From JAMQKA01 sp031569985 (GTDB lineage: Bacteria > Bacteroidota > Rhodothermia > Balneolales > Balneolaceae), in NCBI RefSeq assembly GCF_031569985.1, contig NZ_JAMQKA010000010.1, positions 83,922 to 147,921 on the forward strand: a DNA stretch of 64,000 nucleotides, written 5' to 3'. The translations under genes were made by a program, and so were the position numbers. A model generated the notes under the pieces. That model did not search any database and was not told the origin of the DNA. It was given only the letters and a program-made list of their open reading frames with translations. Each line of letters starts with the position of its first letter. The first letter of the stretch is position 1. Positions 61,450 to 64,000 of the stretch are shown here, piece after piece.

Positions 61450-62208
61450 ATGGATAAAACTTCTAAAGAACATCTTGAAGAACTTGTCAGGGAGAGAACC
61501 AGGGAGCTTGAGAAGATGAATCAGGAGCTGGAGGCATTTAGCTACTCGGTGTCGCATGACCTGCGAACCCCTTTACGGGCTATTGTCGGTTTCAGCCGGA
61601 TCTTGGAGGAGGAGTATGCCGAGGTACTCGACGAGGAGGGAAAAAGGTTGCTGAGGGTTGTCATTGATAATGCCAATATGATGAGTGACCTGATTGACGA
61701 TATATTGGCTTTTTCGAGGCTTGGAAGAGCGAGTCTTGCCAAGAGGGAGGTGAAGACCCAGCAATTATTTGAAGAAACCTACCGACGGTTATTAGAAACT
61801 TTCCCCGAATATGATGATTCATTGAAAGTTGACATCAATGATTTACCTGTTGTACATGCCGATGGCGGGATGCTGAAACAGGTAGCAGAAAACTTGTTGT
61901 CAAATGCACTCAAATATTCCCAAAATAGCGAACCAGCCGTAATTGAGGTGGACTCCTATCACAAGGGAGATGATGTAGTGATATACGTAAAAGACAACGG
62001 GGCCGGTTTTGATATGGAGTACAAAAGCAAGCTTTTTGGTGTTTTTCAACGGCTCCATTCAGATGATGAATTCGAAGGCACGGGTATTGGCCTGGCCTTG
62101 GTTAAGAGAGTCATAAATCGTCATGACGGAGAGATTTGGGCTGAAGCAGAACAAGGCGAAGGAGCAACATTTTACTTCAGTCTGCCAACACAAAACCACA
62201 ACGAATAG
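61450..62208 (+). CDS. Soluble sensor histidine kinase without visible sensor domain
   Basis: A 252-residue kinase starting MDKTSKEHLEELVRERTREL, a coiled coil that normally links a sensor domain to HisKA. The phosphorylatable His-36 is in SYSVSHDLRTPLRAI, followed by HATPase_c with NLLSNALKYS, VKDNGAGFD and GTGIGLALVKR. No PAS, GAF or membrane segment precedes it, so it may sense through partner proteins. It is the first of three co-oriented signalling genes (12- and 13-base gaps). This class often goes with small Rcp1-like response regulators such as the next gene. Confidence 0.9.
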   Translation: MDKTSKEHLEELVRERTRELEKMNQELEAFSYSVSHDLRTPLRAIVGFSRILEEEYAEVLDEEGKRLLRVVIDNANMMSDLIDDILAFSRLGRASLAKREVKTQQLFEETYRRLLETFPEYDDSLKVDINDLPVVHADGGMLKQVAENLLSNALKYSQNSEPAVIEVDSYHKGDDVVIYVKDNGAGFDMEYKSKLFGVFQRLHSDDEFEGTGIGLALVKRVINRHDGEIWAEAEQGEGATFYFSLPTQNHNE

Positions 62209-62219
62209 GAAAGGGTTAA

Positions 62220-62669
62220 ATGAAAGAAGCTGTTCAAATTTTATTGGTAGAAGACAACAAGAATGATGCTGAGTTGGCGATGCGAACGCTGAAAAAAAAT
62301 AATATAAGCAACCAGGTTTTTTGGGTTAAGGATGGAGCCCAGGCGATCGACTTTTTATTTGCAAAGGGAGAGTTCAGTGAGCGCAATATCAACCATACAC
62401 CGAAAGTAGTGCTGCTGGATCTGAAACTGCCCAAGAAGGATGGAATAGAGGTGCTTCGTGAAATAAGAAACAGTGAAGAGCTAAAACAGCTGCCTGTCGT
62501 GATGTTAACCTCTTCAAAAGAGGAGAAGGACATGGTTAAGAGCTATGATTTGGGGGTAAACAGTTATATCGTTAAGCCAATAGACTTTGATGACTTTACA
62601 AAAGCGATTAAAGATTTGGGATATTACTGGCTCGTAATGAATCAATCTCCAAAAAAGGTTAGTCTTTAG
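62220..62669 (+). CDS. Single-domain response regulator (Rcp1-like)
   Basis: A 149-residue receiver with no output domain. Acidic pocket in LLVEDNKND, phosphoacceptor Asp-67 in VVLLDLKLPKKDG, Thr-97 in VVMLTSSKEEKD and Lys-119 in SYIVKPID. The long loop and C-terminal extension match the Rcp1-like class associated with phytochrome-type kinases. It lies between the soluble kinase and the receiver-kinase hybrid and probably shuttles phosphate between them. Confidence 0.93.
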   Translation: MKEAVQILLVEDNKNDAELAMRTLKKNNISNQVFWVKDGAQAIDFLFAKGEFSERNINHTPKVVLLDLKLPKKDGIEVLREIRNSEELKQLPVVMLTSSKEEKDMVKSYDLGVNSYIVKPIDFDDFTKAIKDLGYYWLVMNQSPKKVSL

Positions 62670-62682
62670 AACCGGTAACATC

Positions 62683-63750
62683 ATGGGAAACCCCGAGAAG
62701 TTAAGTATCCTTGTTCTTGAAGATACCGTGACAGATTTTGATTTGTTGCGATACCAGTTGAAGTCGGACGGGCTGGAACCCGATCTGCACCATGCCAAGG
62801 GAAGAGAGCATTTCCTGGAACACTTAGATGCCCATTTGCCCAATCTGGTTATAGCTGATTACAACCTGCCTTCCTTTAATGGATTGGATGCACTGAAAAT
62901 TGTAAAATCAAAAAATCCCCTGTTGCCGTTTATCTTGCTTTCGGGTTCTATTGACAAGGAACAAGAGCGGGCAATCCTAAGGGAGGGAGCTGACGATGTG
63001 ATTTTCAAAAGCAATTTGAGCAGAATTCCGTTCGCGATTAAACGGTCTATTAAAGATGCTCAGGACAAGAAGAAACTCCGGGAAACCACCGAAAAACTGG
63101 AGGCGTCATTGAGAGAAAAGGAGATCCTGATCCAGGAAATTCACCACCGGGTGAAAAATAACCTCGCACTGGTATCAGGCCTGTTGGAACTGAAAAAGTT
63201 TAATTCGGAGGAAAAGAAAGAGTACCGGTTCATTAACAAGGTCATCCTCAAGATCAAATCGATAGCCTTGGTCCATGAGACGCTGTACCAAAGCCAGAAC
63301 TTTTCGCAGATCGACTTTAATCATTTCTTGGAAGAACTGATAGAGTACCTGGCACAGATTTATAAATCGGAAGAGAAAGATATTGAAATAAAAAGTAACG
63401 ACTTTGAGCTTTCTTTAAATGTAAACCAGGCTATCCCTGTAGGACTTATTATTTCAGAGCTGACAATGAACTCTGTGCAACATGCCTTTGACGGGAGAAA
63501 TGAGGGGCAACTGGAAGTTAAAGTCGTCTCGGAGAAAGATCAGCAGATTAAAATTAAAATTGCAGATGATGGCATTGGCGCTTCCGACGGATTTGCACCA
63601 AAACAAGATGGAGGATACGGTTCTAAAATTATTCGGGCTTTGCTCAGGCAAATTGACGCTAATGTTGAGGTAAATAATTCGGAAGGCACTGAATACCTGA
63701 TTTCCTTTGAGAAAAAAGACGTGAAAGGGATCGGGAACGCATTGCTGTAA
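62683..63750 (+). CDS. Response regulator-histidine kinase hybrid (REC-HisKA_2-HATPase)
   Basis: A 355-residue protein. An N-terminal receiver (about 5-125) has Asp-59 in LVIADYNLPSFNG and a Ser in LLSGSIDK; a linker coiled coil follows, then a HisKA_2-type phosphorylation site EIHHRVKNNLALVSGLLEL (His-154/155), and an HATPase_c domain with LTMNSVQHAFDG, IADDGIGAS and GGYGSKII. Kinases of the HisKA_2/HWE group with N-terminal receivers act as phosphorelay or stress-signalling proteins. It is the last gene of the three-gene cluster; no DNA-binding regulator is present. Confidence 0.92.
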   Translation: MGNPEKLSILVLEDTVTDFDLLRYQLKSDGLEPDLHHAKGREHFLEHLDAHLPNLVIADYNLPSFNGLDALKIVKSKNPLLPFILLSGSIDKEQERAILREGADDVIFKSNLSRIPFAIKRSIKDAQDKKKLRETTEKLEASLREKEILIQEIHHRVKNNLALVSGLLELKKFNSEEKKEYRFINKVILKIKSIALVHETLYQSQNFSQIDFNHFLEELIEYLAQIYKSEEKDIEIKSNDFELSLNVNQAIPVGLIISELTMNSVQHAFDGRNEGQLEVKVVSEKDQQIKIKIADDGIGASDGFAPKQDGGYGSKIIRALLRQIDANVEVNNSEGTEYLISFEKKDVKGIGNALL

Positions 63751-63890
63751 CTGATCTCTCCCCTTCGCTATAAGACTACCCGCCCACCTGTATTTATTGA
63801 CTTCAGCCCTTCAAATTTCCAATAGATTTAATTTATAAGTTCTTCTTAGCAATAAGGTTAGAGTTAAGGTTATACTAGTGTCATTACCAC

Positions 63891-64000
63891 TTAATTCGTG
63901 AGGTACTCTTTTCCATAGGTCCAGTTGAATGGTTTTGCGTTCTTCTGGTTATAGTCTTTGATGTAGCTCATGAGTTGATCGACCAGCTGCTGCCGGGAGT
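63891..64000 (-). CDS. IS630-family transposase, C-terminal end (5' part outside window)
   Basis: Reading the minus strand from the right edge gives 35 residues and a TAA stop at 63891-63893. They read LVDQLMSYIKDYNQKN followed by AKPFNWTYGKEYL, matching the conserved C-terminal end (FI..YN....PF.WTYxGxxL) of IS630/Tc1-mariner-type DDE transposases. The rest, including catalytic residues, lies beyond the edge. Its outer boundary is likely in the 63751-63890 spacer, but I could not identify the terminal inverted repeat or TA duplication. Whether the element is intact cannot be judged. Confidence 0.75.
   Translation of the reverse strand, partial: SRQQLVDQLMSYIKDYNQKNAKPFNWTYGKEYLTN

Overview
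The window looks like chromosomal DNA from a member of the Bacteroidota/Balneolota/Rhodothermota assemblage, most plausibly a Balneolales-type marine or halophilic bacterium. The placement is an inference. It rests on many acidic proteins, many lipoproteins with Bacteroidota-like signal peptides, a TonB receptor with an N-terminal carboxypeptidase-regulatory-like domain, a tamA-tamB pair, class II DAHP synthase, and a tRNA promoter that fits the Bacteroidota TTTG / TAnnTTTG pattern. Nearly all of it is ordinary core and envelope chromosome. There is no prophage, CRISPR array or large mobile island; one IS630-like transposase is cut by the right edge.

Left part (1-17 kb): the end of a sensor kinase and a CHRD lipoprotein. 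A tight minus-strand operon follows: coiled-coil P-loop ATPase, MscS channel, SAM methyltransferase. Then thiC with a clear TPP riboswitch and its promoter, a two-domain multicopper oxidase overlapping an unusual ZIP transporter, a CxxCH secreted protein, a Vgb-like beta-propeller, and a kefB-like antiporter with fetA/fetB-like iron-export ABC genes.

Metal region (18-24 kb): DUF3124 lipoprotein, a textbook PCu(A)C copper chaperone, a TonB-dependent receptor resembling copper receptors, a Met/Cys/His-rich small protein, a SCO1/SenC lipoprotein and a CDF cation exporter. A previously hidden 50-residue protein with two CPxCGAxAxEPCL units sits on the opposite strand. Together these suggest copper acquisition, delivery to cytochrome oxidase, and metal efflux.

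Middle (24-50 kb): M14 carboxypeptidase, tamA-tamB, M29 aminopeptidase, a lipoprotein with a faint MACPF-like signature, ClpB, macro-domain hydrolase, S1/P1 nuclease, a CbpA-type DnaJ, an HtrA protease, Hsp20 (with a good sigma-54-like promoter), class II DAHP synthase and a WG-repeat lipoprotein. The chaperone and protease genes form a loose proteostasis neighbourhood with individual terminators.

Right part (50-64 kb): uvrA, a lone TonB-plug lipoprotein, secD-secF, a STAS protein, purA, a RuBisCO-like protein followed 6 bases later by a cupin (the pair recalls the MTA-isoprenoid shunt), tRNA-Gly(GCC) with promoter and terminator, and a three-gene two-component cluster. Several families of short interspersed palindromic or inverted repeats lie between genes, and at least two of them recur within the window.
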